A stretch of DNA of 41,540 bases. Source: Actinomycetota bacterium (GTDB lineage: Bacteria > Actinomycetota > Acidimicrobiia > Acidimicrobiales > AC-35). Below are positions 8,133 through 15,696 of this stretch, one piece after another (the stretch's first letter is position 1; every line of letters begins with the position of its first letter). The position numbers were made by a program, and so were the translations under genes. Where the stretch lies: positions 1 to 41,540 of the forward strand of contig VAXP01000128.1 in NCBI GenBank assembly GCA_005884125.1, given 5' to 3'. Below the pieces are notes generated by a model that was given only the letters and a program-made list of their open reading frames with translations, had not been told where the DNA came from and searched no databases.

Positions 8133-8651
8133 ATGGCCCCGCCCGCCCAAGACTCGCCCGGTTCCCGCCCTGCCTGTCCCGCCTGCGGGGCCGGGTTGCA
8201 GCAGGTCGAGGGGCACGGCGGCCGCCGCTACTGCTGCCCGGCGTGCAAGGGCTTCGCCATGGGCCTGGCCGCCCTCCGCCCCGCCCTGGCCCAGGGGGCA
8301 ACCACCCGGATATGGGTCTCCAGCGCCAACGCCGTCGCGTCGGGGCGGGCCTGCCCCTTCTGCTCGCGTCCCATGCGGCCCGCTGTCGCTCCCCCCACCG
8401 AGGCGGGCACGGCCAAGGTGGAGGTCTGCCGCACGTGCGAGATGGTGTGGGTGGACGCCGAGGCCGCCCTCCTGCTTCCCGGCCCCGGACCCCAGGACTC
8501 TGCCCCCGGCGGGCCCCTCGCCGTCCCCGTGCGTTGCGACTGGTGCGGTGGGCCCTACCAGCTCACCAACGACGGGAGCTGCCGGTACTGCGGCCATGCC
8601 GTGGTGGCGCCGACCATCGTGGTGATCCCCGGCTCCATCTCCGTCCCCTAG
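8133..8651 (+). CDS. Zinc-ribbon protein, unknown function
   Basis: A 172-residue cytosolic protein with six CxxC-type pairs: CPAC and CCPAC near the N-terminus, CPFC and CRTC in the middle, and CDWC and CRYC near the C-terminus. These make three likely zinc ribbons. The middle block (ACPFCSRPM, then EVCRTCEMVWVDAEAA) resembles TFIIB-type zinc-finger domains found in small bacterial proteins. It follows nfuA by about 35 bases on the same strand. Its TAG overlaps the stop of the convergent PilZ gene. Nucleic-acid binding is plausible but not shown. Confidence 0.7.
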   Translation: MAPPAQDSPGSRPACPACGAGLQQVEGHGGRRYCCPACKGFAMGLAALRPALAQGATTRIWVSSANAVASGRACPFCSRPMRPAVAPPTEAGTAKVEVCRTCEMVWVDAEAALLLPGPGPQDSAPGGPLAVPVRCDWCGGPYQLTNDGSCRYCGHAVVAPTIVVIPGSISVP

Positions 8652-9271
8652 CCCGGGGGGTCGCGACCTTCGACCAGGGCGGCCAGATGGGCGGCGTCCT
8701 CATCGGCGAGGTCGTGGAAGGCGAGGCGGTACTCGCAGCTGTCGCGGCCGATGTCGGCGTGCACGATCCGGGTCTGCAGGAACAGCGACGTCCCGTCGGC
8801 CAGGGTCATCATGACGGAGGGGTCGACGCTGCCGGGGAGGGGCCGGATCGTCTCCACCCGCATGCCTCCCACCCCCACATCCACCGTGCGCCCGGCTACC
8901 GCGGTGAAGTCGGCCTCGGTGCCGGTGCCGTCGAGGGGCACCAGGGTGACGGCCAGGTGGAGGGCCCGCCTGGGCCAGCTGCGGCGCTGGACGCGCTCGA
9001 CCTGGTGCACGGGGTCGAGGGCCACCAGGCCGGCCCGGCCCGCGTGGGCGGTGGCGTGGAGGCGGTAGAGGGCCTCGGGGGCGAAGACGCTGGCGACCAC
9101 TTCGCTCCCGTCGGCCGGGGGCGGGCCCGAGGCACCCAGGTCGATGGTGACCTCGCCCCCGTCGTCCTTCACCACGAGGCCGGTGAGGACCGTGCCCTGG
9201 GCGTCCTCGCCCTGGTACTCCAGCAGCACCACCTGTCCCGCCCGAGGCCGGAATCCGGTGACCACTGCCAT
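8648..9271 (-). CDS. PilZ-domain protein (likely cyclic-di-GMP effector)
   Basis: A 207-residue protein with an N-terminal beta-rich YcgR-N-like region (1-100) and a PilZ domain from about residue 105. The domain shows the arginine motif in QRRSWPRRALH and the second motif as VDVGVGGMRVE, which has the D-x-x-x-G-G spacing of the usual (D/N)xSxxG but with Val at the Ser position. PilZ proteins bind cyclic-di-GMP and alter motility, secretion or polysaccharide synthesis. The start ATG is preceded by GGAAGGGGG. With the GGDEF and HD-GYP genes elsewhere in the window, it may be a local readout of the signal. The altered second motif lowers certainty of ligand binding. Confidence 0.78.
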   Translation of the reverse strand: MAVVTGFRPRAGQVVLLEYQGEDAQGTVLTGLVVKDDGGEVTIDLGASGPPPADGSEVVASVFAPEALYRLHATAHAGRAGLVALDPVHQVERVQRRSWPRRALHLAVTLVPLDGTGTEADFTAVAGRTVDVGVGGMRVETIRPLPGSVDPSVMMTLADGTSLFLQTRIVHADIGRDSCEYRLAFHDLADEDAAHLAALVEGRDPPG

Positions 9272-9478
9272 CCCCCTTCCGCGCTCCTCGTCCGCCCCGC
9301 CAGGCTGGGTACACGGCTCGAACCCTCTACCGCTTGACGGTTTGAAGAGCCGGAACCTCGCGCTGTCACATTCTGCTTACCGCGTTTCGCGCTCTCCGTC
9401 CATGGCACGAACCTCGTCTCCCGACGATGCGACACGAACCGCCCTAGTTCTGGCAAACTGCACAGCAGGGGGTCGCCC

Positions 9479-10294
9479 ATGAGGGACGGGAGAGTTGCAC
9501 GGCTTGAGCCCAGGCCTCGTTCGGCGTCTGCCCGCCCGCCGGACCTGGACCGGGAGCACCGCCGCAAGCGAGACCCCGAGCCGCGCGCCCGCATGGTGGA
9601 GCGCCACCAGGGCTTGGCCCGGGCGCTGGCCAACCGTCTGTCCCGCCGTCCGGAGGACCGGGAGGACGTGATCCAGGTGGCCATGCTGGGCCTGCTCAAG
9701 GCGGTCGATCGCTACGACCCCGAGCGGGGGGTGGAGTTCACCACCTTCGCCTGGGCCACCATCCAGGGCGAGATCAAGCGCCACTACCGGGACGTGGCCT
9801 CGACCATGCGGGTGCACCGGCGCCTCCAGGAGCTCTACCTGCGCATCTCCGCGGCCGAGGAGGAGCTGCGCCACAGCCTGGGCCGCTCCCCCACCATCGC
9901 CGAGCTGGCCGCCCACGCCGGCCTCCGGGAGGAGGACGTGGTGGAGGGGATAGAGGTGCGCCGCGCCTACCGCCCCGTAGCGCTGGAGGAGGCCCCCGGC
10001 GGCGACGGGCGACCGGGGACGGAGCTGAGCATGGAGGACGTCTCCCTCGACCGGGTCGAGCAGCGGGCCCTGCTCTCCCCTCTGGTCAAGCGGCTCCCGC
10101 CCCGCGAGCAGCGCATCCTGGAGCTGCGCTTCGTGGACGACCTCTTGCAGAGCGAGATCGCCGCCATCATGGGCATCAGCCAGATGCACGTGTCGCGGCT
10201 GCTGTCGAACAGCCTGGCCCGGCTCCGGGAGTGGGGCTCGCAGTCCGCCGAGGAGGCCGGCGCCGTCCGGCCCTCGGCCCCGCTGTCCCGCTGA
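9479..10294 (+). CDS. RNA polymerase sigma factor, SigB/SigF/SigG subfamily
   Basis: A 271-residue sigma-70 family protein. Region 2 spans about residues 35-105 (EDVIQVAMLGLLKAVDRYDPERG, then FTTFAWATIQGEIKRHYRD), region 3 about 115-165 (LGRSPTIAELAAHAGL) and region 4 about 200-255 (LPPREQRILELRFVDDLLQ, then IAAIMGISQMHVSRLLSNSL). This subfamily directs stress, sporulation or envelope regulons and is usually controlled by an anti-sigma factor; none is adjacent. An AGGGGG site lies six bases before the ATG. The next genes (receiver domain, SGNH hydrolase, acyltransferase) follow closely and look co-transcribed. The 207 bases upstream show no promoter I can call with confidence. Confidence 0.9.
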   Translation: MRDGRVARLEPRPRSASARPPDLDREHRRKRDPEPRARMVERHQGLARALANRLSRRPEDREDVIQVAMLGLLKAVDRYDPERGVEFTTFAWATIQGEIKRHYRDVASTMRVHRRLQELYLRISAAEEELRHSLGRSPTIAELAAHAGLREEDVVEGIEVRRAYRPVALEEAPGGDGRPGTELSMEDVSLDRVEQRALLSPLVKRLPPREQRILELRFVDDLLQSEIAAIMGISQMHVSRLLSNSLARLREWGSQSAEEAGAVRPSAPLSR

Positions 10295-10316
10295 GCCCGG
10301 GCACGGCCCGGCCGGG

Positions 10317-10718
10317 ATGACGCCGCCCGCCGGCTCGGGGCGCCCGCCCGTCCGGATCCTCATCGTCGACGACGAACCCGATATGCGCATGATCGAGAGG
10401 CTCAGCCTGGCCCACGACCCCCGCTTCGTCGTGGTGGGCGAGGCGGGCGACGGGTCAGAAGCCATCACCGCGGCGTCCCAGACCCAGCCCGACGTCGTGC
10501 TCCTCGACCTGGCCATGCCCATCATGAGCGGCATGGACGCCCTCCCCGCCATCCGCAAGGCCTCCCCCTCCTCCCGGGTGGTGATGCTGTCGGCCCTCCC
10601 CGCCGACCGCCACGAGCCCGAGGCCCTGGCCCGGGGCGCGGCCGCCTACCTGGACAAGCGCGCCGTCCCCGATCTGGCCACGATCCTCGGGCGCCTGTGC
10701 GACTCACCCGGGGGCTGA
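10317..10718 (+). CDS. Stand-alone response-regulator receiver domain
   Basis: A 133-residue protein that is essentially a single REC domain: acidic pair D18/D19 in LIVDDEPDM, phospho-acceptor D64 in VVLLDLAMP, switch Ser92 in VVMLSAL and Lys114 in YLDKRAVP. With no output domain it would act by protein contacts, like Spo0F or CheY-type regulators. It begins 22 bases after the sigma factor gene, so a partner-switching role in controlling that sigma factor is attractive but unproven. No histidine kinase gene is adjacent. Its 3' end overlaps the next gene by 22 bases. Confidence 0.88.
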   Translation: MTPPAGSGRPPVRILIVDDEPDMRMIERLSLAHDPRFVVVGEAGDGSEAITAASQTQPDVVLLDLAMPIMSGMDALPAIRKASPSSRVVMLSALPADRHEPEALARGAAAYLDKRAVPDLATILGRLCDSPGG

Positions 10719-11440
10719 CGAGGCGCCCACGGCTGACGGTGACCCTCCTGGTCGCAGTCGCCCTGGGCGCGGGCGTTACCGTGCCGGCGTGCGGAGGGAG
10801 CGTGCTGAACGGGGGTGGGCTGCGGGTGCTGCTCGCCGGTGACTCGCTCCTGGCCCAGGCGTCCCCCCGCCTGCGGCACGACTTCGAGGGCGACCAGGCG
10901 ACCATCAGGGCCATCCCCGGGTCGGGCCTCCTGGCCGTCAACTTCGACTGGCAGGCCGAGCTGCGCCGCCAGGCCCTGCGCCACCACCCCGAGGTGGCCG
11001 TGCTCGAGTTCGCCGGCAACTACTTCCCGCCCTTCCGGGCCGGGACCCCGCCCCGGAGCGAGGCCTTCTTCCGGGCCTGGGACGACGCCGTCTCCCGGGC
11101 CGTGGGCACCCTGACCCAGGCTGGGACGATTGTGTACCTGGTCCTCATCCCCCCCATGCGCAGCGCCGATCTGAACGCAGTGGTGCAGCGCCTCAACCAG
11201 CTCTACGCCGCCCGGGCCGCCCGGGGCGCCCCGCAGGTGGGCTGTATCGACGGCCGGGCCGGCCTGACCGCGCCCGACGGCGCCTTCGTCCCCGCCCTCC
11301 CCGACGCCCAGGGCCGCCCCCTCCAGCTGCGCCAGCTCGACGGCGTCCACCTCACCTCCGCGGGTGCGGCCCGCTTCGCCGACCACATGGCCGAGGTCGT
11401 GCACCGGGAGACACGGCACCCGAGCGGGGCCTGCGCGTGA
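10697..11440 (+). CDS. Secreted SGNH/GDSL-family hydrolase
   Basis: A 247-residue protein with a basic N-terminus and one hydrophobic segment (about residues 10-28) ending near VPACGG, so it is exported or held at the membrane. The cysteine there resembles a lipobox but has Pro at -2, so lipidation is uncertain. The SGNH blocks are VLLAGDSLL (nucleophile Ser), an EFAGNYF block with Gly-Asn, and DGVHLTSAG holding the Asp-x-x-His pair. Such enzymes are esterases or acyltransferases on cell-surface glycans. The GTG start overlaps the receiver gene, and its stop overlaps the acyltransferase start (GTGA), arguing for a joint role in envelope acylation. Confidence 0.8.
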   Translation: MRLTRGLTRRPRLTVTLLVAVALGAGVTVPACGGSVLNGGGLRVLLAGDSLLAQASPRLRHDFEGDQATIRAIPGSGLLAVNFDWQAELRRQALRHHPEVAVLEFAGNYFPPFRAGTPPRSEAFFRAWDDAVSRAVGTLTQAGTIVYLVLIPPMRSADLNAVVQRLNQLYAARAARGAPQVGCIDGRAGLTAPDGAFVPALPDAQGRPLQLRQLDGVHLTSAGAARFADHMAEVVHRETRHPSGACA

Positions 11441-13428
11441 GCGCCTCGCCCCGGCTCCGCCCCATGCCCGCCCTGGACGGCCTGCGGGCGCTGGCCGTCG
11501 TCGCCGTGGTCGCCTACCACCTGGGGCTTCCCTGGGCCAGGGGCGGCTACCTGGGGGTCGACCTCTTCTTCGTCCTGTCCGGCTTCCTGATTACCCGCCT
11601 GCTCGTCGCCGAGCGGACGGAGACGGGAGGGGTGGGGCTGGGCCGCTTCTACGCCCGCCGGGCCAGGCGCCTGCTGCCCGCCCTGTTCGTCGTGCTGGCC
11701 GCGGTGGAGGCCTACGCCGGGGCCCGGGGCGGAGGCGTGACCTCGGCCCTGCGGGGCGATGTCGCCGCGGCCCTGGGCTACGTGGCCAACTGGCGCTTCA
11801 TCGCCACGGGCCGGGGGTACTTCGACCAGTTCTCCGTGCCCAGCCCCCTGCGCCACACCTGGAGTCTGGCCATCGAGGAGCAGTACTACCTGCTGTGGCC
11901 CCTGATTCTGCTCGCACTCCTGCGCCTGGTGCGGGGATCGCGGCGGGCCGCGGCCTCGGTGACCGTGGCCATGGCCCTGACCTCGGCCCTGGCCATGGCC
12001 CTGCTCTACCACCCCGGGCGCGACCCGTCGCGGGCCTACTACGGAACCGACGCCCGCAGCTTCGCCCTGCTGCTGGGCTCGGCCCTGGCTCTGGTCGCCC
12101 CCCGCGGGGGAAAGGCCCGGGCCTGGGCCGGGCGGGCCCTGAGCGGGGCCGGCGCCGCCGCCCTGGCCGCTCTCGTGCTGGCCTGGGTGACGGTGGCGGA
12201 CAGCAGCGGGTGGCTGTACCGGGGCGGCTTCCTGGCCGTGGCCGTGCTCGCCTCCACCGTGATCGTCTCCACCGCCCGGCCCCACCCCGGCCTCCTGGGC
12301 CGCGTCCTCTCGGCTCGGCCCCTGCGTTGGCTGGGCCAGCGCTCCTATGGCGTCTACCTCTGGCACTGGCCCGCCATCGACCTGCTCACCAAGAGCCAGA
12401 CGGGCCTGTCCGGGTGGCTCCTGCGCGGCGTGCAGGTGGGCGTCACCCTCCTCGCGGCCTCGCTCTCCTACCGGTTCGTGGAGCTGCCCATCCGGTCCGG
12501 AGCGTGGCGGGGGTGGCGCGTGCGGGTGGCCGCGCCGTCGGCTGTCGGGGTCCTGGCCGCCGGCCTCGCCCTGGCGACCGCGGCTCCCGCCGTCGTGACC
12601 GCGGCCCCCGCCGTCGCCTCCACCCCCTCTTCGGCCCCGGCGCCCACAGCGCCCCCCGGCGGGCCCGACTCCCCGCCCCCGCCACCGGCCCTCACCCTGG
12701 CCGCCGGGCGGGTCCCCTCAGCGCAGGACCCCCTGCGGGTGCTCATCGTGGGGGACTCGGTCATGTACGACGCCGCCCCCGCCATCTCCGCGGCCCTGCA
12801 GGCCACCGGGGTGGTGCGGGTCGACGCCGAGCCCGTCCTCGGCTTCGGCCTGACCCGCTCGTACCCGTGGCGCACGGAGTGGCCCCGCCTCGTCGCGGCG
12901 CGCCGGACCGAGCTGGTGCTCGCCCTGTTCGGAGGATGGGACGGCCCGGCCGCGCTGGCCCAGGGTCGCGACGGGTACGCCCAGCTGGTGGGCGAGGCCG
13001 TGGACGGCCTGCGCAGCCAGGGAGCCAACCTCGTGTTCCTCGAGTACCCGCGCACCAGGCCGCCCGACGTCCCCGGGCGCCCCCCGGTGAACCAGTCCGC
13101 CAACGACCTCGCCCGCAACCTGCTCGACGAGGTGTTCACCTCCATGACGACCAGCGACCCTGCCGGGGTGGGCTTCCTGTCCACCGGGCCCGTCCTCGAG
13201 CTCGCCGGCGGCTACTCGGCCTTCCTGCCCGGGCCGGGCGGGACCATGGTGCGGGCCCGCAAGCACGACGACATCCACTTCTGTCCGGACGGGGCGGCCC
13301 GGGTCGGCGCCCTGGTCGCGACGGCCGTGAGCCCCGCCTACGGGCTCCCCCCACCCGACCCGGCCTGGACGGCGGGTGCGTGGCGGGCCGACCCCCGTTA
13401 CGACCGCCCGCACGGCGCCTGCGCCTGA
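11437..13428 (+). CDS. OafA/YrhL-type acyltransferase-3 fused to SGNH domain
   Basis: A 663-residue membrane enzyme. The N-terminal acyltransferase-3 domain (about 1-360) has roughly ten hydrophobic helices and the motifs LDGLRALAVVAVVAYHLG, GVDLFFVLSGFLIT, RFYARRARRLLPA and HTWSLAIEEQYYLLWP. A Pro/Ala-rich linker (about 385-420) leads to an outer SGNH domain (about 425-650) with VLIVGDSVMYDAAP and a C-terminal DDIHFCPDGAARV block carrying the Asp-x-His pair. OafA-like proteins move acetyl groups across the membrane onto sugars such as O-antigen, peptidoglycan or exopolysaccharide. The upstream SGNH hydrolase gene overlaps it; the two may install and remove the same acyl group. The acceptor glycan is not identifiable. 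Confidence 0.92.
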   Translation: MSASPRLRPMPALDGLRALAVVAVVAYHLGLPWARGGYLGVDLFFVLSGFLITRLLVAERTETGGVGLGRFYARRARRLLPALFVVLAAVEAYAGARGGGVTSALRGDVAAALGYVANWRFIATGRGYFDQFSVPSPLRHTWSLAIEEQYYLLWPLILLALLRLVRGSRRAAASVTVAMALTSALAMALLYHPGRDPSRAYYGTDARSFALLLGSALALVAPRGGKARAWAGRALSGAGAAALAALVLAWVTVADSSGWLYRGGFLAVAVLASTVIVSTARPHPGLLGRVLSARPLRWLGQRSYGVYLWHWPAIDLLTKSQTGLSGWLLRGVQVGVTLLAASLSYRFVELPIRSGAWRGWRVRVAAPSAVGVLAAGLALATAAPAVVTAAPAVASTPSSAPAPTAPPGGPDSPPPPPALTLAAGRVPSAQDPLRVLIVGDSVMYDAAPAISAALQATGVVRVDAEPVLGFGLTRSYPWRTEWPRLVAARRTELVLALFGGWDGPAALAQGRDGYAQLVGEAVDGLRSQGANLVFLEYPRTRPPDVPGRPPVNQSANDLARNLLDEVFTSMTTSDPAGVGFLSTGPVLELAGGYSAFLPGPGGTMVRARKHDDIHFCPDGAARVGALVATAVSPAYGLPPPDPAWTAGAWRADPRYDRPHGACA

Positions 13429-13452
13429 ACCGTCGCCAGCCGGCGCCCCCGG

Positions 13453-14010
13453 TCAGTTGGTCGAGGGGTCCCGGGGGAAGGAGGCCAGCCGCCGCAGGGG
13501 CCCGTCCTGGCGGCGCAGGACGTCGCTCCAGAGGTCATCGGGCTGGTCCGAGAGCGGGTCGTGGGGGCTGGCGTCGATGACATACCAGCCCCCGGCCTCC
13601 AGCTCGCCCTCCAGCTGTCCCGCGGCCCAGCCCGAGTAACCGGCGAAGAGCCGGACGCGGGACAGCCCCTCCGGAGGCGCCTGCGGGTCCTCTCCCAGCT
13701 CGGGGACCCCCAGCTGGCCGACGACCGGGGTCCAGTCCGAGTCCGACCGCCCGGGCACGGTCTCGGCCAGGCAGATGACGGCGCCAGGCGACACGGGACC
13801 GCCCACGAACACCACGTCGGGCTCGGCGGCCAGGGGCGCCCACCGGGGCAGCACGTCGGCCACCCCTGTGGCGCTGGGACGGTTGAGCACCACCCCCAGG
13901 GCCCCCTGCTCGGTGTGCTCGACCACGAGCACCACGGTGCGGTCGAAGTTGCCGTCCCTGAGGGCGGGGGACGCGACCAGCAGGCGGCCTCGGAGCGAGC
14001 TGGCTATCAC
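13453..14010 (-). CDS. YqgE/AlgH family protein (UPF0301)
   Basis: A 185-residue protein with family hallmarks: SLRGRLLVASPALRDGNFDR at the N-terminus, VVLVVEHTEQGALGVVLNRP, VFVGGPVSPGAVICL, and the C-terminal RLFAGYSGWAAGQLEGELEAGGW. The biochemical function of this widespread family is unsettled; it is named from an effect on alginate regulation in Pseudomonas. The GTG start at 14010 lies three bases after the stop of the upstream DUF1918 gene, so they form an operon. It converges on the acyltransferase gene with a 24-base gap. Confidence 0.92.
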   Translation of the reverse strand: MIASSLRGRLLVASPALRDGNFDRTVVLVVEHTEQGALGVVLNRPSATGVADVLPRWAPLAAEPDVVFVGGPVSPGAVICLAETVPGRSDSDWTPVVGQLGVPELGEDPQAPPEGLSRVRLFAGYSGWAAGQLEGELEAGGWYVIDASPHDPLSDQPDDLWSDVLRRQDGPLRRLASFPRDPSTN

Positions 14011-14013
14011 CCG

Positions 14014-14523
14014 TCAGCGGCGCTTCTTGGTCGCCTTCGCCGCCTTCTTCGCCACCTTCTTGGCCGGGGCCTTTCTCGTCTTGGTCGCCTTGGTAGCCCT
14101 CGCTGTCTTCTTCACCGCCTTCTTGGCCGGGGCCCTCTTGGCCGCCTTCCTGGCCGGCGCCTTCCTGGCCGGCGCCTTCTTGGCCGGGGCTCTCTTGGCC
14201 GGGGCCTTCTTGGCCGCCTTCTTGGCCGGGGCCCTCTTGGCCGGGGCCTTCTTGGCCGCCTTCCTGGGTGCGCCCTTGGCCGTACCGGTCGCCTTGGCCG
14301 TCGCCCTGGGCCCGGGGGCCGAGGCCGAGCCGGCCAGCGCCGGCGACGAGAGGCGCCCGCGGCCCAGGACCGTGATCGCTCCCGGGCCGGGAACGAGCTT
14401 GGACTCCTCTCCCGAGTCCCAGCGCACGCTCACCATTCGCCCCTGTATCGCGATCACCAGACCCACCCGGGCGGGCTGGCCCTTGGTCTGCGACACCTCG
14501 ATCCGGTCACCAACATCAGCCAT
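14014..14523 (-). CDS. DUF1918 domain protein with histone H1-like Lys/Ala/Pro tail
   Basis: A 169-residue protein. Residues 1-60 (VGDRIEV near the start, then [20 protein letters not shown]) match the small beta-barrel DUF1918 domain common in actinobacteria. From about residue 75 the protein is an extremely basic low-complexity tail built from [15 protein letters not shown] and AKKA units, ending ATKKRR, like the C-terminal tails of histone H1 and actinobacterial HU/HupB. A nucleoid or RNA-binding role is likely. GGAGG precedes the ATG at 14523. The DNA encoding the tail is a run of imperfect repeats (14020-14270), so its length may vary among strains or be misassembled. Confidence 0.8.
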   Translation of the reverse strand: MADVGDRIEVSQTKGQPARVGLVIAIQGRMVSVRWDSGEESKLVPGPGAITVLGRGRLSSPALAGSASAPGPRATAKATGTAKGAPRKAAKKAPAKRAPAKKAAKKAPAKRAPAKKAPARKAPARKAAKRAPAKKAVKKTARATKATKTRKAPAKKVAKKAAKATKKRR

Positions 14524-14588
14524 CGACTGCCTCCCTCCAAAGCCGCTCCATAATGCACGCCCCCGGTGCTGCGCGCCCCTCCCGCCGG

Positions 14589-14594
14589 TAAGGT
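14589..14594 (+). promoter_or_regulatory. Candidate -10 box for the dienelactone hydrolase locus
   Basis: TAAGGT (TANNNT) ends nine bases before the ATG at 14604, consistent with a very short or absent leader. No -35 box could be called. Confidence 0.3.
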
Positions 14595-14603
14595 CCCGAT
14601 CCC

Positions 14604-15342
14604 ATGAGCTCTCACGCGCTCGACGGCTACAGCTGCACCCCTCAGCGAGATCCCCGGGATCACCCCCAACGTCGCCGATTTCGGCCGGCGGGTGGCAGCC
14701 ATCGGGTGCACGGCCGTGCTCCCACACGTGTTCGGCGTACCTGGTAAGCCCCCGTCGTCCGGCTACGCGATGAAGACGTTCGCGGGCGCGTGCATCTCCC
14801 GTGAGTTCTCCGCCTTCGCCCTCCGGCGGGCCAGCCCCATCACCGTGTGGCTGCGAGAGCTGGCCCGTGCCGCCCACCAGGAGTGCGGCGGCCCGGGCGT
14901 GGGCGTCGTGGGGATGTGCTTCACCGGCGGCTTCGCCCTGGCCATGATGGTCGACGACACGGTGCTCGCCCCCGTGCTGAGCCAGCCCTCCCTGCCCCTG
15001 CCCCTCACCCGGGCCCACCGGCGTGACCTGGGGGTTTCTGACCAAGACCTGGGGCGGATCAAGGAGCGGGCCGCGGCGGGAGTGTGCGTTCTCGGGTTGC
15101 GCTTCACCCACGATCGCGTCGTCCCCCAGGAGCGCTTCCAGCGCCTCCGGGAGGAGTTGGGTGACGCCTTCGTGGCTGTGGAGATCGACTCGTCTCCCGG
15201 CAACCCCCACGGTCATCCCCGGATGGCCCACTCCGTGCTGACCGAGCATCTAATCGACCGGGAGGGCAGCCCGACCCGGGCCGCGCTGGACCAGGTGCTC
15301 GAGCTGTTTCGCAACCGCCTGCTCGTGGCCGCCAACGAATGA
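14604..15342 (+). pseudogene. Dienelactone hydrolase family, internal deletion with frameshift near 14640
   Basis: The downstream frame (from SEIPGITPNVADFGRRV at about 14642 to the TGA at 15340) is a good dienelactone hydrolase: VGVVGMCFTGGFAL with the nucleophile Cys, FTHDRVVP with Asp and NPHGHPRMAHSVL with His, a full triad. The N-terminus is broken. The natural start ATG at 14604 gives MSSHALDGYSCTP, which looks like the usual family N-terminus, but is in another frame. The stretch that should follow, with the first strands and the VVVIHE-like block (roughly 25-35 residues), is missing. The only start in the downstream frame is GTG 14692, too late for a full fold. This is a pseudogene, or a sequencing/assembly deletion. 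Confidence 0.72.
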
Positions 15343-15343
15343 G

Positions 15344-15640
15344 CTACTGCTCGTGACGGCGAGCCAGCTCTCCCTCCAGCGCACCCAGCGCCTCCTCGGG
15401 CAGGCCCCGCACCAGGTCGGCCAGCAGCTCGGAGACGAACACCGCCTGCCTGTCGGCGATCTCGAGCATCTGGATCCGCGTCTCCGGGTCGAGCTTGTCC
15501 CACTGCTTCAGGGTGCTCACGGCCAGCCTGATGGCGCCGATGGACCCGATGAGCCCGTGGGCGACCACTGCGACGACGGCACGATCCTCGTCCTCGGTGG
15601 AGCGCGCTTGCGCTGCCAGGTCCCTGGCCCCCAGTTCCAT
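15344..15640 (-). CDS. Small helical protein resembling a histidine-kinase dimerisation segment
   Basis: A 98-residue protein, wholly alpha-helical by composition. Its core VVAVVAHGLIGSIGAIRLAVSTLKQW has the look of a two-component DHp helix (His followed by a small-residue/hydrophobic heptad), and the second half QMLEIADRQAVFVSELLADLVRGL resembles the second DHp helix. There is no ATPase domain. It could be an orphan phosphotransfer or decoy protein, or only superficially similar. Start ATG 15640 has a weak ribosome-binding site. It converges with the damaged hydrolase (one base between stops) and is divergent from the Rieske gene. Confidence 0.55.
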   Translation of the reverse strand: MELGARDLAAQARSTEDEDRAVVAVVAHGLIGSIGAIRLAVSTLKQWDKLDPETRIQMLEIADRQAVFVSELLADLVRGLPEEALGALEGELARRHEQ

Positions 15641-15696
15641 CGAGGAGATGGTACTCCCCGCCCTGGCCGGACCCCGGTAGGGACCAAGGAGCGCCC

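Noticed and set aside
14020-14270. Repetitive stretch considered as a CRISPR or tandem DNA repeat
   Set aside because: Period and content match codons for Lys/Ala/Pro units in the H1-like tail, with no spacers.
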